Positions 18,170 through 28,471 are shown, counted from the stretch's first letter. The stretch: 64,000 nt of DNA from Corynebacterium sp. ACRPO (GCF_022347205.1 NZ_JAKRNE010000001.1:186001-250000), one strand, 5' to 3'. The notes: generated by a model from the letters alone, not told the origin. Numbers and translations: made by a program.

Positions 18170-18892
18170 GTGACACATTATTCCTCGCCGCAACCTTCCC
18201 CGGACGCTAAGAACCTGGACTCTGAGGAGTCTGCTGCCGAACCCACCCTGCTGGAGCAAATGGGAGGCTTATCAGGGCTCATCTCGGCCACCTTGCCAGT
18301 CATTGTGCTGATTCCCATCAATAACTTCTTTGGGCTGGGGCCAGCCTTGACGGCGGCGCTCGGCGTGGCCGTTGTTATTGCACTCTGGAGGGTAATCCGT
18401 AAAGAGACCCTGCAGCCAGCCATATCGGGTCTGCTGGGAGTGGCCCTTTGCGCAGCCATCGCCTGGTTTACCGGTGATGCCAAAGGGTATTTCTTGTACG
18501 GCATTTGGATGTCGTTGGCGCTGTGTATTGCCGCGGTACTATCAATCCTCTTTCGGTGGCCCGCTGTGGGTGTCATCTGGAAGGGGATTAATGGCGAGGA
18601 AATGCAGTGGCAAAAGGTTGCCCAGGCGCGCCGGGCCTATGCCATCGCTACTGGTGGGTGGGCGGTTATCTTCCTGGCCCGTTTTGTTGTTCAGCGCGCC
18701 ATTTATGATGCGGATGCAACCACGGCCTTAGGGGTGACCCGAATCTTGATGGGGTGGCCATTGACGCTTCTAGTTACGGCGCTGACCGTGTGGATGGTGC
18801 GCCGCGCGGATGCAGCCGTTGACGCAGCGGCGGGCGCAGGTGAGCACACTAACGCAGAACGAGAACCAAAGTCTGAGGCAGAAAATGACTGA
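18170..18892 (+). CDS. DUF3159 integral membrane protein
   Basis: 240 residues, GTG start. After a polar N-terminus (about 1-30) come LLEQMGGLSGLI, the family signature, and five to six hydrophobic segments. The conserved middle reads KGYFLYGIWMSLAL, and the tail is hydrophilic. Function unknown. It starts 17 bases after DUF3710 and overlaps the following methyltransferase by 8 bases, so the three are probably one operon. Confidence 0.85.
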   Translation: MTHYSSPQPSPDAKNLDSEESAAEPTLLEQMGGLSGLISATLPVIVLIPINNFFGLGPALTAALGVAVVIALWRVIRKETLQPAISGLLGVALCAAIAWFTGDAKGYFLYGIWMSLALCIAAVLSILFRWPAVGVIWKGINGEEMQWQKVAQARRAYAIATGGWAVIFLARFVVQRAIYDADATTALGVTRILMGWPLTLLVTALTVWMVRRADAAVDAAAGAGEHTNAEREPKSEAEND

Positions 18893-20108
18893 ATCAACGA
18901 TGAGCCGCGGCGATAGTCTTGAGGTCACCATTGACCGCATGGCGCACGGCGGGGAAGGAATTGGCCAAGCGCCGGATGGGCGAGTGGTATTCGTTCCTCG
19001 CGCTTTTCCTGGTGACGTCGTAAAGGCTACGGCCGGCCGTGTAAAGAAGTCGTTCATTAAAGCGGAACTGGAAAGCGTGCTAAGCCCTGGGCCACTACGC
19101 GTGCCATCGTCTTGTCCCGCTGCCGCGCAAGGAGCTGGCTGCTGTGATTTCGCCGAGCTGGATCCCGCGGCCGAAACCGGAATCAAGGCAGAGATCTTAT
19201 CGGAGCAGCTGCGCCGCACCGGCGTTGTCACCGGCGAGGAACTAAACATTGAGCAGCACACCCTAGAGCCGGTTCGGGGATGGCGCACGCGGGTGAGGTG
19301 GGGCGTCGACAAGCAAGGGCGCGCCGGAACCCGTCAGCGTCGGTCCAATGAGCTTGTTACGGGCGCTGCTTGTACGCAGCTGGCTCCGGGATTGGCAGAG
19401 GGGCTCGTTGGAGAGGGCGCGCGCCGGTTTACCCCAGGCGCCGAGGTCATCGCCGTTCTCGATGGCGATGGCAACCGCCACGTGGTAGAAACCCGCAAAG
19501 CCCCGCGCGGGCGCCGCGTGGAGACCATCCGTGAGGTGGTAGAAGGCAGCGGCAAGGTACACGAGCATGTCGACGGGCGGACGTTTAGCTTTCCTGCTAC
19601 CGCCTTCTGGCAGGCCCACAGCCACGCACCGGCCGCGTATACCGATCTGATAGCGGAGTGGCTCGGGGGTCGCGAGTACCAAGAGCACACCGCCTGGGAT
19701 CTCTACGGTGGCGTTGGCCTATTCGTTCCCGCATTGGCCCATGCCGTGCAGGGCAAGGTTATCTCCGTGGACTATTCACCGGCGGCTACGGCCGGGGAAC
19801 AGGCCGCCCTTGCAGACTGCGATGTGGAAGTAAAGTCCGCGAAGGTCGAGCAAGTCGCCGCACAGCTTCCCAAGCCTGGCGCTGTAGTCCTTGATCCGCC
19901 GCGCACCGGTGCAGGGGAGGACGTGATTCGTTCCGTGGCGGCCGCTGCACCCCAGGCGGTCGTTCACGTGGGATGTGACCCCGCCACCTTCGCGCGCGAC
20001 TTGGGATATTGGAACCAGCACGGATATGGAATAGAAAAGATGGCACTCATTAACGCGTTCCCCGGAACGCACCACTTTGAAACGATTGCGCTCATTACCC
20101 CTGACTAA
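18885..20108 (+). CDS. TRAM-domain 23S rRNA/tRNA uracil-5 methyltransferase (TrmA/RlmD family)
   Basis: 407 residues from the ATG at 18885 inside the DUF3159 3' end. The N-terminal TRAM domain (about 8-65: GDSLEVTIDRMAHGGEGIG) is an RNA-binding OB fold. A Cys cluster (CPAAAQGAGCCDF) takes the place of the 4Fe-4S ligands of RlmD, partly degenerate. The methyltransferase domain carries WDLYGGVGLF (SAM), VLDPPRTGAG and the nucleophile loop VHVGCDPATFARDL. It makes 5-methyluridine in rRNA or tRNA; which one cannot be settled here. Confidence 0.88.
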   Translation: MTESTMSRGDSLEVTIDRMAHGGEGIGQAPDGRVVFVPRAFPGDVVKATAGRVKKSFIKAELESVLSPGPLRVPSSCPAAAQGAGCCDFAELDPAAETGIKAEILSEQLRRTGVVTGEELNIEQHTLEPVRGWRTRVRWGVDKQGRAGTRQRRSNELVTGAACTQLAPGLAEGLVGEGARRFTPGAEVIAVLDGDGNRHVVETRKAPRGRRVETIREVVEGSGKVHEHVDGRTFSFPATAFWQAHSHAPAAYTDLIAEWLGGREYQEHTAWDLYGGVGLFVPALAHAVQGKVISVDYSPAATAGEQAALADCDVEVKSAKVEQVAAQLPKPGAVVLDPPRTGAGEDVIRSVAAAAPQAVVHVGCDPATFARDLGYWNQHGYGIEKMALINAFPGTHHFETIALITPD

Positions 20109-20173
20109 TGAACCTTTATGGTTCCGAGGCGGGGTGTTGCACGTTGCCGCGCCGTTCTCGGAACATTGACCGA

Positions 20174-20179
20174 TATAAT
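20174..20179 (+). promoter_or_regulatory. -10 element of the dxs promoter
   Basis: A perfect TATAAT 68 bases before the dxs start. No good -35 is seen at 17 bp. Confidence 0.5.
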
Positions 20180-20246
20180 ATTCACCGCCCGCCGCGGGTA
20201 CGGTAGAAAAGAAGAACTAAGCACAGAAGGAGTTGAAGGCCGCTCC

Positions 20247-22172
20247 ATGACTATCTTGGATACCATTAACTCGCCGCAGGACCTCAAGGCGCTGTCTGCA
20301 GACAAGCTTGAGGAGCTGGCGGCAGAGATTAGGCAGCGCCTCATTGACAAGGTCTCCGTCACGGGCGGACATCTGGGGCCTAACTTGGGCGTGGTGGAAT
20401 TGACCATTGCGTTGCACCGTGTATTTGATTCTCCGCGTGAGCCCATTATTTTTGACACTTCGCACCAGTCCTATGTGCATAAGATGCTGACTGGGCGCAC
20501 GGATCAATTCGATACCTTGCGGCAAAAGGACGGCCTTTCGGGGTATACGGACCGCGGCGAGTCCGAGCATGACTGGACCGAGTCCTCCCACGCTTCGGCG
20601 TCGTTGTCTACGGTTGATGGCTTGTCTAAGGCCTTCAAGATTCGCGGCGACGGTCACCGCAATGTCATCGGTGTTGTCGGTGATGGCGCCCTCACCGGCG
20701 GCATGTGCTGGGAGGCGTTAAATAATATCTCGGAGGACAAGGGCCGCAATGCGGTTATCGTGGTCAATGACAACGGCCGTAGCTATTCGCCCACTATCGG
20801 TGGCATTTCCGAAAACCTCGGCCGCATCCGCTCCCAGCACGGTTACGACGAGCTCATGGAACAGGGCAAGCGCCGCCTGAAGCAAATGGGATGGGTAGGC
20901 GAGCGTGCCTTTGATGCCTTGCACGCCATGAAGGAAGGCGTCAAGTCCACCGTCTTGCCTACCGAGATGTTCCCGGAACTGGGCATGAAGTACATCGGCC
21001 CCATCAACGGGCACAATATCGATAGCTTGGTACATGCCCTGACTTATGCCCGCGATTATGACGGGCCCATCATCGTGCACGTGGTTACCGAAAAGGGCCA
21101 CGGATTTGCCCCGGCCGTCAATGAGCCGAAGGACCAGATGCACTCCACCGGTGCTATTGATCCGGTTACCGGTGTGGCTAAGGGCACCAAGCAACCTGGG
21201 TGGACGGCTGCCTTTTCAGAGGAGCTGTTAGCCGCTGCCGAAAAGCGCGATGACATCGTTGCCATTACCGCTGCTATGGCCGGTCCTACTGGGCTCGCCC
21301 CCTTCCAAGAGCGCTTCCCAGAGCGGTTCTTTGATGTGGGAATTGCCGAGCAGCACGCAATGACCTCTGCCTCTGGTTTGGCGCTTGGCGGGATGCACCC
21401 CGTCGTGGCGGTATATTCCACCTTCTTAAACCGCGCCGTGGACCAAGTCATTATGGATATTGCGCTGCTAAAGCTGCCGGTAACCATCGTGCTTGACCGC
21501 TCTGGGGTTACCGGTTCCGATGGCGCTTCGCACAATGGCGTGTGGGATATGGCGCTCATGAGCATTGTGCCAGGAATGCATATTGCCGCCCCGCGCGATG
21601 GCGCGCGCCTGCGGGAGCTCTTCCGGAAGTCGCTAGAGATTGAATCTGGCCCGTCCGTGGTCCGCTTCCCTAAGGGCAATCTGCTGCCGGATATGGAAGC
21701 GGTGGATACCTTGGGCGATGGCGTAGACATCCTGCACTATGGCGAAGCCGATGCGGGCGAGGACACCCCCGAGGTACTCATCGTTTCCATCGGGGCCATG
21801 TCCGCTCGCAGCATCGAGGCTGCGAAGCAGCTGGGCGAACAGGGCGTAAACGTTACCGTTGTTGACCCGCGTTGGGTGGCGCCGGTGGCAAGCTCTGTGG
21901 TGGCTCTCGCCGCTGACCACGACTTGGTGGTTACGGCAGAAGACGGCCTTGTCCGCGGCGGTATTGGCTCCATGATTTCGGAGGCCCTCAGCGCAGCCGA
22001 GGTCGATACTCCTGTGCGCCGACTCGGCGTTCCGGGATACTTCCCTAAGCACGGCTCTCGCGGCGAGGTTTTGGAAGAGTTCGGGTTGACGCCTGAGCTT
22101 ATGGCGGCGTCGATAAGCGAGTGGCTAAAAAACCTCACTGCTGATGCCAACGCGCGAGGAGAAAAGGACTAA
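20247..22172 (+). CDS. dxs: 1-deoxy-D-xylulose-5-phosphate synthase
   Basis: First enzyme of the MEP isoprenoid route: condenses pyruvate and glyceraldehyde-3-phosphate, needing thiamine diphosphate. 641 residues from the ATG at 20247 ([13 protein letters not shown]), as in other actinobacterial Dxs. ThDP motif [16 protein letters not shown] (about 150-165), active-site HQSYVHK, the transketolase pyrimidine domain with [11 protein letters not shown], and a C-terminal domain. Supplies isoprenoids for decaprenyl phosphate, menaquinone and carotenoids. It converges with the RNase D gene (8 bases apart). Confidence 0.97.
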   Translation: MTILDTINSPQDLKALSADKLEELAAEIRQRLIDKVSVTGGHLGPNLGVVELTIALHRVFDSPREPIIFDTSHQSYVHKMLTGRTDQFDTLRQKDGLSGYTDRGESEHDWTESSHASASLSTVDGLSKAFKIRGDGHRNVIGVVGDGALTGGMCWEALNNISEDKGRNAVIVVNDNGRSYSPTIGGISENLGRIRSQHGYDELMEQGKRRLKQMGWVGERAFDALHAMKEGVKSTVLPTEMFPELGMKYIGPINGHNIDSLVHALTYARDYDGPIIVHVVTEKGHGFAPAVNEPKDQMHSTGAIDPVTGVAKGTKQPGWTAAFSEELLAAAEKRDDIVAITAAMAGPTGLAPFQERFPERFFDVGIAEQHAMTSASGLALGGMHPVVAVYSTFLNRAVDQVIMDIALLKLPVTIVLDRSGVTGSDGASHNGVWDMALMSIVPGMHIAAPRDGARLRELFRKSLEIESGPSVVRFPKGNLLPDMEAVDTLGDGVDILHYGEADAGEDTPEVLIVSIGAMSARSIEAAKQLGEQGVNVTVVDPRWVAPVASSVVALAADHDLVVTAEDGLVRGGIGSMISEALSAAEVDTPVRRLGVPGYFPKHGSRGEVLEEFGLTPELMAASISEWLKNLTADANARGEKD

Positions 22173-22180
22173 TCCTAGCC

Positions 22181-23443
22181 TTAGCCTGCTAAATATTCGT
22201 AGAAAAGACCGTCCACGATAATCGGGGCGGTCATTTCTATTTGCCATTCGCGCGCGCCCTCCGCGCGGAGGAAGGCAGCGACGTCGCCAGGCTGCCGGAT
22301 GGCGCCGGCGACAGAATCAGGTCCGCGGTGGCGCTTATCGGCGCGCACACCTACCTTCGCCCATACCGCTGCACGCACAGCGGCAGGGCGGATAAGGATC
22401 TCGGAAGGCATACCGAGTTCAGCAGCGAGATCGGCGATATCCGCGCGGATAGTCTGGTAAATCTCCCATAGGTCTGGGTAGTCCTCGGCCCAGATGGTTT
22501 TGGAAGGAACCGGTTGTGGGGCGCGATGGACGCGAGGCCGCTGCTGCGGGGGAACGGTGCGCGCTTGGTTAAGTACAGTCATCCACTGGGCGGTGGCGCC
22601 TTTGCGCCGGCGGGGAAATCCCTTGACTCGGGCAAGATCGCCCGCGGTGGTGGGAAGGGTGCGCGCAATTTCTACCAGCGTCTTATTCGCTAATACCCGG
22701 CCGGGCGCAGTGTCCGTGCGCCGAGCGATAGCGTCGCGCTTGGCCCACAGTGCTCGAGCAGCAGCGAGCTGACTGCCGCTGCGCAAACTGGAGATGCCCT
22801 TCAGATCACGCCACGTGTGTGGCTGGGGAGCAGAGTCTCCGGAATGTTCCTGGATTATGGCGGAAAATTCTTCTAAAGCCCAGTCCATCTTGTCCTGTTC
22901 GGCCAAAATGTCGCGCAGGGCGTCGGCTAGCTCGAGGAGTAGTTCCACATCGAGCGCGGCGTAAGCCTTGAGTTCCTCGCTGAGCTGCGGGGTGGACCAG
23001 TCGGCGTCGCCGTAGCCCTTTTCCAATTCGACGTCAAAAAGCTCTGCGACCATAGTTCCCAGATTGGGCCGTTCAAATCCCGCGAGCCGTGCCGCCAGTT
23101 CCGTGTCAAAGATGGAGCCAGGGAAGAGACCGAGCCACCCGAGACAAGGCAAATCCGAATGGGCAGCGTGAATAATCCACTCCGCGCTGTTGAGCACTGG
23201 GGCAAGGGCGGCCGTGAGCTCCTCGCGGTGTCCTTCAGGGGCAAAAAGCATCGTGCCCGCGCCGCGGCGGCGAATTTGCACTAGGAAGGCGCGATCATCG
23301 TAGCGATAGCCGGAGGCGCGCTCGGTATCGATGGCAAAGGGGCCCGTACCCGCGGCGAGGCGGGCTGCGGCAGCGGTGAACTCCTCCGGGGTAGCAAGAA
23401 CCGGCGGGACGCCTTCGAGCGGCCGGCTGCGCAATTCTGGCAT
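22181..23443 (-). CDS. Ribonuclease D-like 3'-5' exonuclease with HRDC domain
   Basis: 420 residues from the ATG at 23443 (MPELRSRPLEG). The DEDD exonuclease motifs are present: FAIDTERASGYRY (Asp and Glu), HAAHSDLPCL (Asp) and YAALDVELLLEL (Tyr-x3-Asp). A C-terminal HRDC domain (about 210-290) is followed by a second helical region. Likely trims 3' ends of stable RNA such as tRNA. It starts 1 base after the DUF3000 stop, so the two are translationally linked. A hairpin in its last codons (22207-22232) may terminate dxs. Confidence 0.88.
   Translation of the reverse strand: MPELRSRPLEGVPPVLATPEEFTAAAARLAAGTGPFAIDTERASGYRYDDRAFLVQIRRRGAGTMLFAPEGHREELTAALAPVLNSAEWIIHAAHSDLPCLGWLGLFPGSIFDTELAARLAGFERPNLGTMVAELFDVELEKGYGDADWSTPQLSEELKAYAALDVELLLELADALRDILAEQDKMDWALEEFSAIIQEHSGDSAPQPHTWRDLKGISSLRSGSQLAAARALWAKRDAIARRTDTAPGRVLANKTLVEIARTLPTTAGDLARVKGFPRRRKGATAQWMTVLNQARTVPPQQRPRVHRAPQPVPSKTIWAEDYPDLWEIYQTIRADIADLAAELGMPSEILIRPAAVRAAVWAKVGVRADKRHRGPDSVAGAIRQPGDVAAFLRAEGAREWQIEMTAPIIVDGLFYEYLAG
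22207..22232 (+). terminator. Possible dxs terminator inside the RNase D 3' end
   Basis: Imperfect hairpin gaccgtcc...ggggcggtc followed on the plus strand by atttctattt, 35 bases past the dxs stop. It overlaps the coding sequence of the opposite gene. Confidence 0.4.
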
Positions 23444-23444
23444 A

Positions 23445-24104
23445 TTAGCGGCCGAGCTCAGTGACGCCCTCAGGGGGTAGTCCGGCAACGTTGGCCAATA
23501 CCTGGGCAAAGGCCTGCACGTGGGGTGCCAGATCGAGGCCTTCGGCAGTCCACGAAGCACGCATTTCAATCTGGTAGGCGCGCGGTGGCCCGCCAATCTC
23601 GCCAAAACGCACGGACGCGGTGGACGTGACGGTGCCGCCCAAATTGGTGTGGCCGGCACCCTCCTGTTCTAAGCCTTCGTTGAGCCATTGCCACGCCACA
23701 TCGGGCAAGAGCGGATCGCCGGCTACGGCGTCGTCCATATCGGCCTGAATATAGGCCACAAGGCGCATGGCGCCCTCCCAAGCCTCCTCAGCGCCCGGAT
23801 CGTGGAGCAGGATGAGGCGACCAAAGGCGTCGCCCTCTGCATCGGTGGGCACGATATCTGGGTTGTCTTCGTTTCCCACTTCGAGGCCGATTGCGTGGCT
23901 AAAGGGCGCAAGGCGTTGCGGTGGGCGAATGGAGCCTAGCGTTATCTCAGGGCGCAGTTCGGCCGCATGCATGGACTCCACTGCTTGGGTGAAAGCGGCG
24001 GGGGTAGCTGGCTCGTGGCTTTCCGCCTGCCCGTGCAAAGGGGTGGGGGCGGAGGCCTCGGCGCTGCGTGGGGTGGTCGATTCGGAATTGCTCACGACGT
24101 TCAA
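23445..24104 (-). CDS. DUF3000 protein
   Basis: 219 residues from a TTG at 24104; a GTG at 24095 (start VSNSEST) sits 9 bases after TATAGC and may be a leaderless true start. A polar N-terminus is followed by the conserved region around [22 protein letters not shown]. Conserved in Actinobacteria directly upstream of the RNase D gene, as here. Function unknown; no membrane segment. Confidence 0.82.
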   Translation of the reverse strand: MNVVSNSESTTPRSAEASAPTPLHGQAESHEPATPAAFTQAVESMHAAELRPEITLGSIRPPQRLAPFSHAIGLEVGNEDNPDIVPTDAEGDAFGRLILLHDPGAEEAWEGAMRLVAYIQADMDDAVAGDPLLPDVAWQWLNEGLEQEGAGHTNLGGTVTSTASVRFGEIGGPPRAYQIEMRASWTAEGLDLAPHVQAFAQVLANVAGLPPEGVTELGR

Positions 24105-24250
24105 GCTATAGTTTCGCGTCCTCTAGCTGGGGGAGGCGCGCCGATGCGTGGGCGTGTCGTCCTCCTCGCGGCCGAGAAGTGACAAGGTTTCATATCCAAC
24201 TTATGATGGATGTGTTCGTTAACCCAAAGGCTTCTGCAAAGGAGAACGCA

Positions 24251-24952
24251 ATGGCGAAGCTTGATTACAAGGAACTCAACGCGGTTCAGCAATATTCCCA
24301 GCACGCAGTTTTTAAAGTGATCCCGGGCGCGCTCGGCACCGAGCGAGCGGAGATCATCGCCCAAGCGCAGGAGTTCTTTGCCGGCGTGGAAAAAGCCGGA
24401 AAGGTAACCGTGCGCGGCATTTACGACCTCACGGCTATGCGCGATTCCGCCGACTTCATGATCTGGTGGCACGCCGAGGAATTCTCTGACCTGCAAAAGG
24501 TCTTCGGGGACTTCCGCCGCGAGACCACTCTGGGCCAGGTAAGCGAAGTGACCTGGGTAGGCAATGCCTTGCACCGTCCAGCAGAGTTCAATAAGTCCCA
24601 CCTACCCTCCTTCATCATGGGCGAGGAGCCCAAGGAGTGGATCTCGGTATACCCCTTCGTGCGCTCTTATGACTGGTACACCATGGACGATGAAAGGCGC
24701 CGCCGCATCCTCATGGAGCACGGTATGCAGGCGCGCGACTACCCCGATGTGCGCGCAAATACCGTCCCAGCCTTTGCCCTGGGTGACTATGAGTGGATTT
24801 TGGCCTTCGAGGCGGACGAGCTCCACCGCATCGTCGACCTGATGTACCTGATGCGCTACACCGAGGCCCGCCACCACGTGCGCGAGGAGATTCCCTTCCA
24901 CACCGGCCGCCGCGTCAAGGACGTAGCAGAGCTCATTGCAGTACTGCCCTAA
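24251..24952 (+). CDS. hemQ: Coproheme decarboxylase (hydrogen-peroxide-dependent heme synthase)
   Basis: Last step of the coproporphyrin-dependent heme pathway of Gram-positive bacteria: oxidative decarboxylation of coproheme III to heme b, related to chlorite dismutase. 233 residues from the ATG at 24251 after AGGAG. Key features are [19 protein letters not shown] (N-terminal half), the Tyr radical site in [13 protein letters not shown], and the heme-ligand His region [18 protein letters not shown]. Predicted cytoplasmic. No DtxR box was seen upstream. Confidence 0.95.
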   Translation: MAKLDYKELNAVQQYSQHAVFKVIPGALGTERAEIIAQAQEFFAGVEKAGKVTVRGIYDLTAMRDSADFMIWWHAEEFSDLQKVFGDFRRETTLGQVSEVTWVGNALHRPAEFNKSHLPSFIMGEEPKEWISVYPFVRSYDWYTMDDERRRRILMEHGMQARDYPDVRANTVPAFALGDYEWILAFEADELHRIVDLMYLMRYTEARHHVREEIPFHTGRRVKDVAELIAVLP

Positions 24953-24958
24953 AAGAAA

Positions 24959-24989
24959 CGCCGCCTAGCAGTAACCCTGCTTGGCGACG
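24959..24989. terminator. Terminator between convergent hemQ and msrB
   Basis: A 13-bp imperfect stem (cgccgcctagcag / ctgcttggcgacg) with a 5-base loop. The minus-strand exit reads tttctttt, and the plus-strand exit reads tcccttt. Confidence 0.6.
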
Positions 24990-25062
24990 TCCCTTTGTTG
25001 CGCCCTGTCACTAGCCTGCAAGTTAGGCTGCCGACGGGGCGCTCTTTCTTGTGCATGCCACC

Positions 25063-25485
25063 TTAGGCGGTGCCACCTTCTACCGGCTTTTCCTCCAAGT
25101 CCAGGCAGATGGAGTTGATGCAATAGCGCAAGTCGGTGGGGGTATCGTAGCCCTCGCCTTCAAAGACGTGCCCCAGGTGAGACTCGCAGTTGGCGCACAG
25201 AACTTCTACGCGGCGCATGCCTAGCGAATTGTCTTCGCGCTCAATGATTTTGTCCCCTGCGAGTGGGGAGAAGAAGGATGGCCAGCCGCAGTGGGACTCA
25301 AACTTTTCCGTAGAGCGGAAAAGCTCGGTTCCACACGCGCGGCAAGAATAGACCCCCTCGGTGGTGGTATTGGTGTACTCGCCTACGTGGGGCGGCTCGG
25401 TGCCGGCCTCGCGCAGGACGTAGTATTCCTCGGGGCTTAAGCGCTGGCGCCATTCGGTATCGGCAATGAGCTTGAAATCGGTCAT
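25063..25485 (-). CDS. msrB: Peptide-methionine (R)-S-oxide reductase
   Basis: Repairs methionine-R-sulfoxide in proteins. 140 residues. Zinc-site pairs CRAC and CANC, substrate motif HCGWPSFFSP, and the catalytic Cys in RYCINSICLDL. It follows the aftC-like gene with a 9-base gap; the same aftC-msrB order exists in mycobacteria. Confidence 0.95.
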   Translation of the reverse strand: MTDFKLIADTEWRQRLSPEEYYVLREAGTEPPHVGEYTNTTTEGVYSCRACGTELFRSTEKFESHCGWPSFFSPLAGDKIIEREDNSLGMRRVEVLCANCESHLGHVFEGEGYDTPTDLRYCINSICLDLEEKPVEGGTA

Positions 25486-25494
25486 GGGCCGAGT

Positions 25495-26646
25495 CTAAAC
25501 CGTGCTGCGCGCGGCACGCCACCAGCCGGCGACCGTAGCGAAAATTGCGACGATAAGCAGCGCCCATCCCACCGTTGCCGTGAAAAAATTCATCCAGCGA
25601 CCAGCATCCGGGTGCGCTGTAGACGCCCAGGAAACGGGAGCCAAATAGAGGAAGGCCGCAAACCACGCGCCCGCGGAATGGAAAACCGAACGCTTGAGCA
25701 CAACGGTAAACATCAATGGGAATAGCCACATGGAGTAATACTGCTGGCCAAGGGAAGACAGGAAGAAGATACCCACCATGATCGCCCCGCTAGTCGTCAG
25801 TGCCCACAAGGTCGGGTCGGAGTTGCGCCAGCGCAAAAGTCCGAGAATCGCTGCGGCCGAAAGCGCGGCAAAAATCAACCACACGGTCCAATACAGTCCC
25901 GCGCCAAAGTCAACGTAGGCGCGGAAGCCTGCCCAGGAAGAATTGGCATAGTCACGGGTTTCTGAGAGGTAGGGCAGGAGGTTATCCACAAAGCCGCTAG
26001 CGCCCGGCACCAGCGGCCACGCTAGGAGGTTGAGAATTACCGGTACGCCAATGCCAGTCGCGAGACTGCGCCATTGCAGCTTGACCAAGGGCAGGAAGAG
26101 CAACGGCGCAAATTGCGGTTTAATGACGATGGCCAAGCCAATGACCACGCCTGCCACCCAGCCCAGCCATGGGGTGCGCTCGGCGCGCAAGAAAGACCAC
26201 AAGAACACGGCCATGCATAGCAAGAGAATGCCGTTGATATTGGTAAATGCGAGCGTATTGGTCACCGATTCCGTGACAAAGGCCAAAGCGATAGATACTG
26301 GCCACACTGCCGAAGTAAGTGTGCGGCCCACCGTAAGGGTGAGCACCGCTAGCGCTGCCACGATTGCAGCCGCGTTGGCGACGATGAATAGTCCCCGTGC
26401 CAACGAAAAATCCATGTGCGCTAGTGGTGCGAGCAGCAACGTGGCTCCCGGGGTATACAGGTACAGCGGGTCAACGTGGTTATAAGCCTGCTCATAGACC
26501 GGCTGGCCAGTGGCCATGCGTATCACAGCGTTATACACGGTGGTGAAATCATCCGTCGGCGTGCCATTGCGCGCGATGATGAAAACGCGATGCACAACAA
26601 GCAGGATGGCCACGGGCCAGGCGGCGGCATTGATTCGGGAATTCAC
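25495..26646 (-). CDS. aftC: GT87 family arabinofuranosyltransferase, AftC-like
   Basis: 383 residues with about 10 hydrophobic segments, a GT-C polyprenyl-phosphate-dependent glycosyltransferase. A periplasmic-loop acidic motif near the N-terminus (TPTDDFTTVYNAV, around residues 29-41) carries the Asp pair expected for catalysis. AftC adds alpha-1,3 branches to arabinan of arabinogalactan and LAM using decaprenyl-phosphoryl-arabinose. The symbol rests on synteny (next to msrB and a RibD-C reductase, as Rv2673-Rv2671) plus family membership, not on a subfamily motif. Confidence 0.75.
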   Translation of the reverse strand: MNSRINAAAWPVAILLVVHRVFIIARNGTPTDDFTTVYNAVIRMATGQPVYEQAYNHVDPLYLYTPGATLLLAPLAHMDFSLARGLFIVANAAAIVAALAVLTLTVGRTLTSAVWPVSIALAFVTESVTNTLAFTNINGILLLCMAVFLWSFLRAERTPWLGWVAGVVIGLAIVIKPQFAPLLFLPLVKLQWRSLATGIGVPVILNLLAWPLVPGASGFVDNLLPYLSETRDYANSSWAGFRAYVDFGAGLYWTVWLIFAALSAAAILGLLRWRNSDPTLWALTTSGAIMVGIFFLSSLGQQYYSMWLFPLMFTVVLKRSVFHSAGAWFAAFLYLAPVSWASTAHPDAGRWMNFFTATVGWALLIVAIFATVAGWWRAARSTV

Positions 26647-26664
26647 GGCCCCTTAGTCTACGGC

Positions 26665-27351
26665 CTAGCGGGCGCGGGAATACCGCAGAAACACCGTGCC
26701 ATCCTGATCAGCCGCGACATTTTCTAACTGCATGCGGCGATGGGAATGCTCGCCCTTAAAGGTCGCCATGGGAGTTTCCACGCCGGTAGATAGATGTGGG
26801 TCCAGGGTCAAATACATCTGGTCGATGGCATCGATGTCTACCAGCTGCCCTATCATTCCTGGCCCGCCCTCGCACAGCACGCGCTTAAACCCGCGGTCCT
26901 GCAAGACGGAAATGTAGTCCTGCACGGTTCCTTCGCCAGCATCGCAGATTTCCGCGCCTGTGGATTCGATGGTCGCGATGCGCTTTGCGAGCTCTTGATC
27001 GTCCCTGCTGCTATGGGGGACCAGGATGATGGGAGGGGTAGTAAAATCCGTGAAGAAGTCCGAGGTGACATCAAACTCAAGGCTGCGGGAAGGCACCGCA
27101 ATCGGAGCCGGCCGCGAACCATCCCCGTTAGGTTTTACTCCGGAGTAGTCCTCCGCGCGCACCGTTTGCGCACCCACCAGCACGACGTCTGCCCAGTTAC
27201 GTAGCGCAGCAAAAAGCTGCCCATCAGTGTCATTTCCCATGGCTTCGGAAACGTGGTTCATGGTTGCCGATCCAGTTAGTGTGCTGACCATATTTGTGCG
27301 GACGGTGAATACTTCACCGGAATCGGGGCCCAATAGCGAAGAGATATCCAT
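26665..27351 (-). CDS. Pyrimidine reductase family protein (RibD C-terminal domain)
   Basis: 228 residues, stand-alone RibD-C/dihydrofolate-reductase-like fold. Typical motifs are VRTNMVSTLTGSATM, WADVVLVGAQTVRAEDY and LCEGGPGMIGQL, the last for NADPH binding. It is the counterpart of M. tuberculosis Rv2671, which can reduce dihydrofolate weakly. No deaminase domain, so it is not a full RibD. It lies 18 bases before the aftC-like gene on the same strand. Confidence 0.85.
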   Translation of the reverse strand: MDISSLLGPDSGEVFTVRTNMVSTLTGSATMNHVSEAMGNDTDGQLFAALRNWADVVLVGAQTVRAEDYSGVKPNGDGSRPAPIAVPSRSLEFDVTSDFFTDFTTPPIILVPHSSRDDQELAKRIATIESTGAEICDAGEGTVQDYISVLQDRGFKRVLCEGGPGMIGQLVDIDAIDQMYLTLDPHLSTGVETPMATFKGEHSHRRMQLENVAADQDGTVFLRYSRAR

Positions 27352-27423
27352 ATCTTCCCAGCCTAGTCAAGGCACCAGATACCCAGCACGGCAAAGTACC
27401 GGGCATAGCCACAGGAGTGGGGC

Positions 27424-28347
27424 TTACACCAGGCGGATGAGTATTACGCCAACCAAGATCACTGCAATGCCGGCTACCTGGCGCATTGCTACGCGGGCGC
27501 CCCGCAGGCGATCAATGAGCACGGAGCCCACCATGGAACCGAGAAGGGTTGCCACCACAGTAAGCCCAGTGCCAATTTGTGGTACTAAGGCCGCGTTGCC
27601 AAAGACAAACATGGCTCCCAAGGCGCCGCCTGCCCACATCCACCACGGATTAGCCTTACCCTCGGGACGCTCAATGCGAGGGCGCCAGCGCAAAACAATA
27701 TTGAGCATTACGAGCGCGGAAACGCCAATACTAAAAGACACCAAAGCTGCACTAATGGGCGATCCGGTGATCTGACCCAGGTGGCCGTTGATGGCGGATT
27801 GGCATGCGGTAAAGCAACCAAAGACAAAGCCGGCGAGGCGCCAAAGCCACAACGCCATAGCGCTGTCTTCTTGCTTCGTCGGCGCGCCGGGGCTGGCGAC
27901 GATAGAAATCACTCCACCGAGAACAACTAGTGCCCCAAGGGCGCGAATCAGGGAAAGTGGGGAAGTGGGGGAGTCAAACAACCCAAAGTGGTCGATGACA
28001 AGGCCCATCATGATTTGACCCGCGATGGGAAGAACTACGGTCTGAACTGCGCCCAGATGAGGAAACAGCAGGATATTTCCAGTAAGCGCAACCACGCCGA
28101 GCAGACCACCGAACCAAATCCACAGCGGTTCCCCAAAGGCACGGGAAATGCCGAATTCGCCGCCGGTGACGGCTGTCGCAATGACAAGCAAAGTCATCGT
28201 GCCCACGGCAAACGAAATGAGCGATGAGGAAAACGGCGTGCCAGTAGACGCGCGAAGGCGCGTATTAACCAGGGTCTGAACGGGCAGAACGAGTCCGGCG
28301 ATAATGCCTAAGAGAATCCACAACACGTCGGGACACTTTACAGACAT
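27424..28347 (-). CDS. DMT-superfamily transporter (DUF606/YdcZ type)
   Basis: About 307 residues from the ATG at 28347 (MSVKCPDVLWI); an earlier start adds 6 residues. Ten hydrophobic segments in two homologous halves, each opening with a pattern like 'GxxxxxQxxxNxxLrxxtGsPxsxxLxSFxxG': QTLVNTRLRASTGTPFSSSL in the first and QSAINGHLGQITGSPISAAL in the second. This is the DUF606 duplication. Substrate unknown. Confidence 0.82.
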   Translation of the reverse strand: MSVKCPDVLWILLGIIAGLVLPVQTLVNTRLRASTGTPFSSSLISFAVGTMTLLVIATAVTGGEFGISRAFGEPLWIWFGGLLGVVALTGNILLFPHLGAVQTVVLPIAGQIMMGLVIDHFGLFDSPTSPLSLIRALGALVVLGGVISIVASPGAPTKQEDSAMALWLWRLAGFVFGCFTACQSAINGHLGQITGSPISAALVSFSIGVSALVMLNIVLRWRPRIERPEGKANPWWMWAGGALGAMFVFGNAALVPQIGTGLTVVATLLGSMVGSVLIDRLRGARVAMRQVAGIAVILVGVILIRLV

Positions 28348-28399
28348 ATAAAGAAACCCGCCCAAGCTCCTATGGGGTGGAGCGATGGGCGGGAAATAG

Positions 28400-28471
28400 T
28401 GGTCCTAACTGGGATTGAACCAGTGACCTTTCCGGTGTGAACGGAACGCTCTCCCACTGAGCTATAGGACC
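28400..28471 (-). tRNA. tRNA-Val (anticodon CAC)
   Basis: Minus-strand cloverleaf: acceptor ggtccta/taggacc, D arm agctcagtgggagagc, anticodon stem ttccg/cggaa with loop ttCACac, T arm ctggttcaatcccag. 72 bases; CCA not encoded. A TAGATT -10-like box (minus strand, 28484-28489) lies just upstream. Confidence 0.95.

Noticed and set aside
24105..24250. DtxR box upstream of hemQ
   Set aside because: No stretch resembles the 19-bp palindrome; only a normal ribosome site was found.
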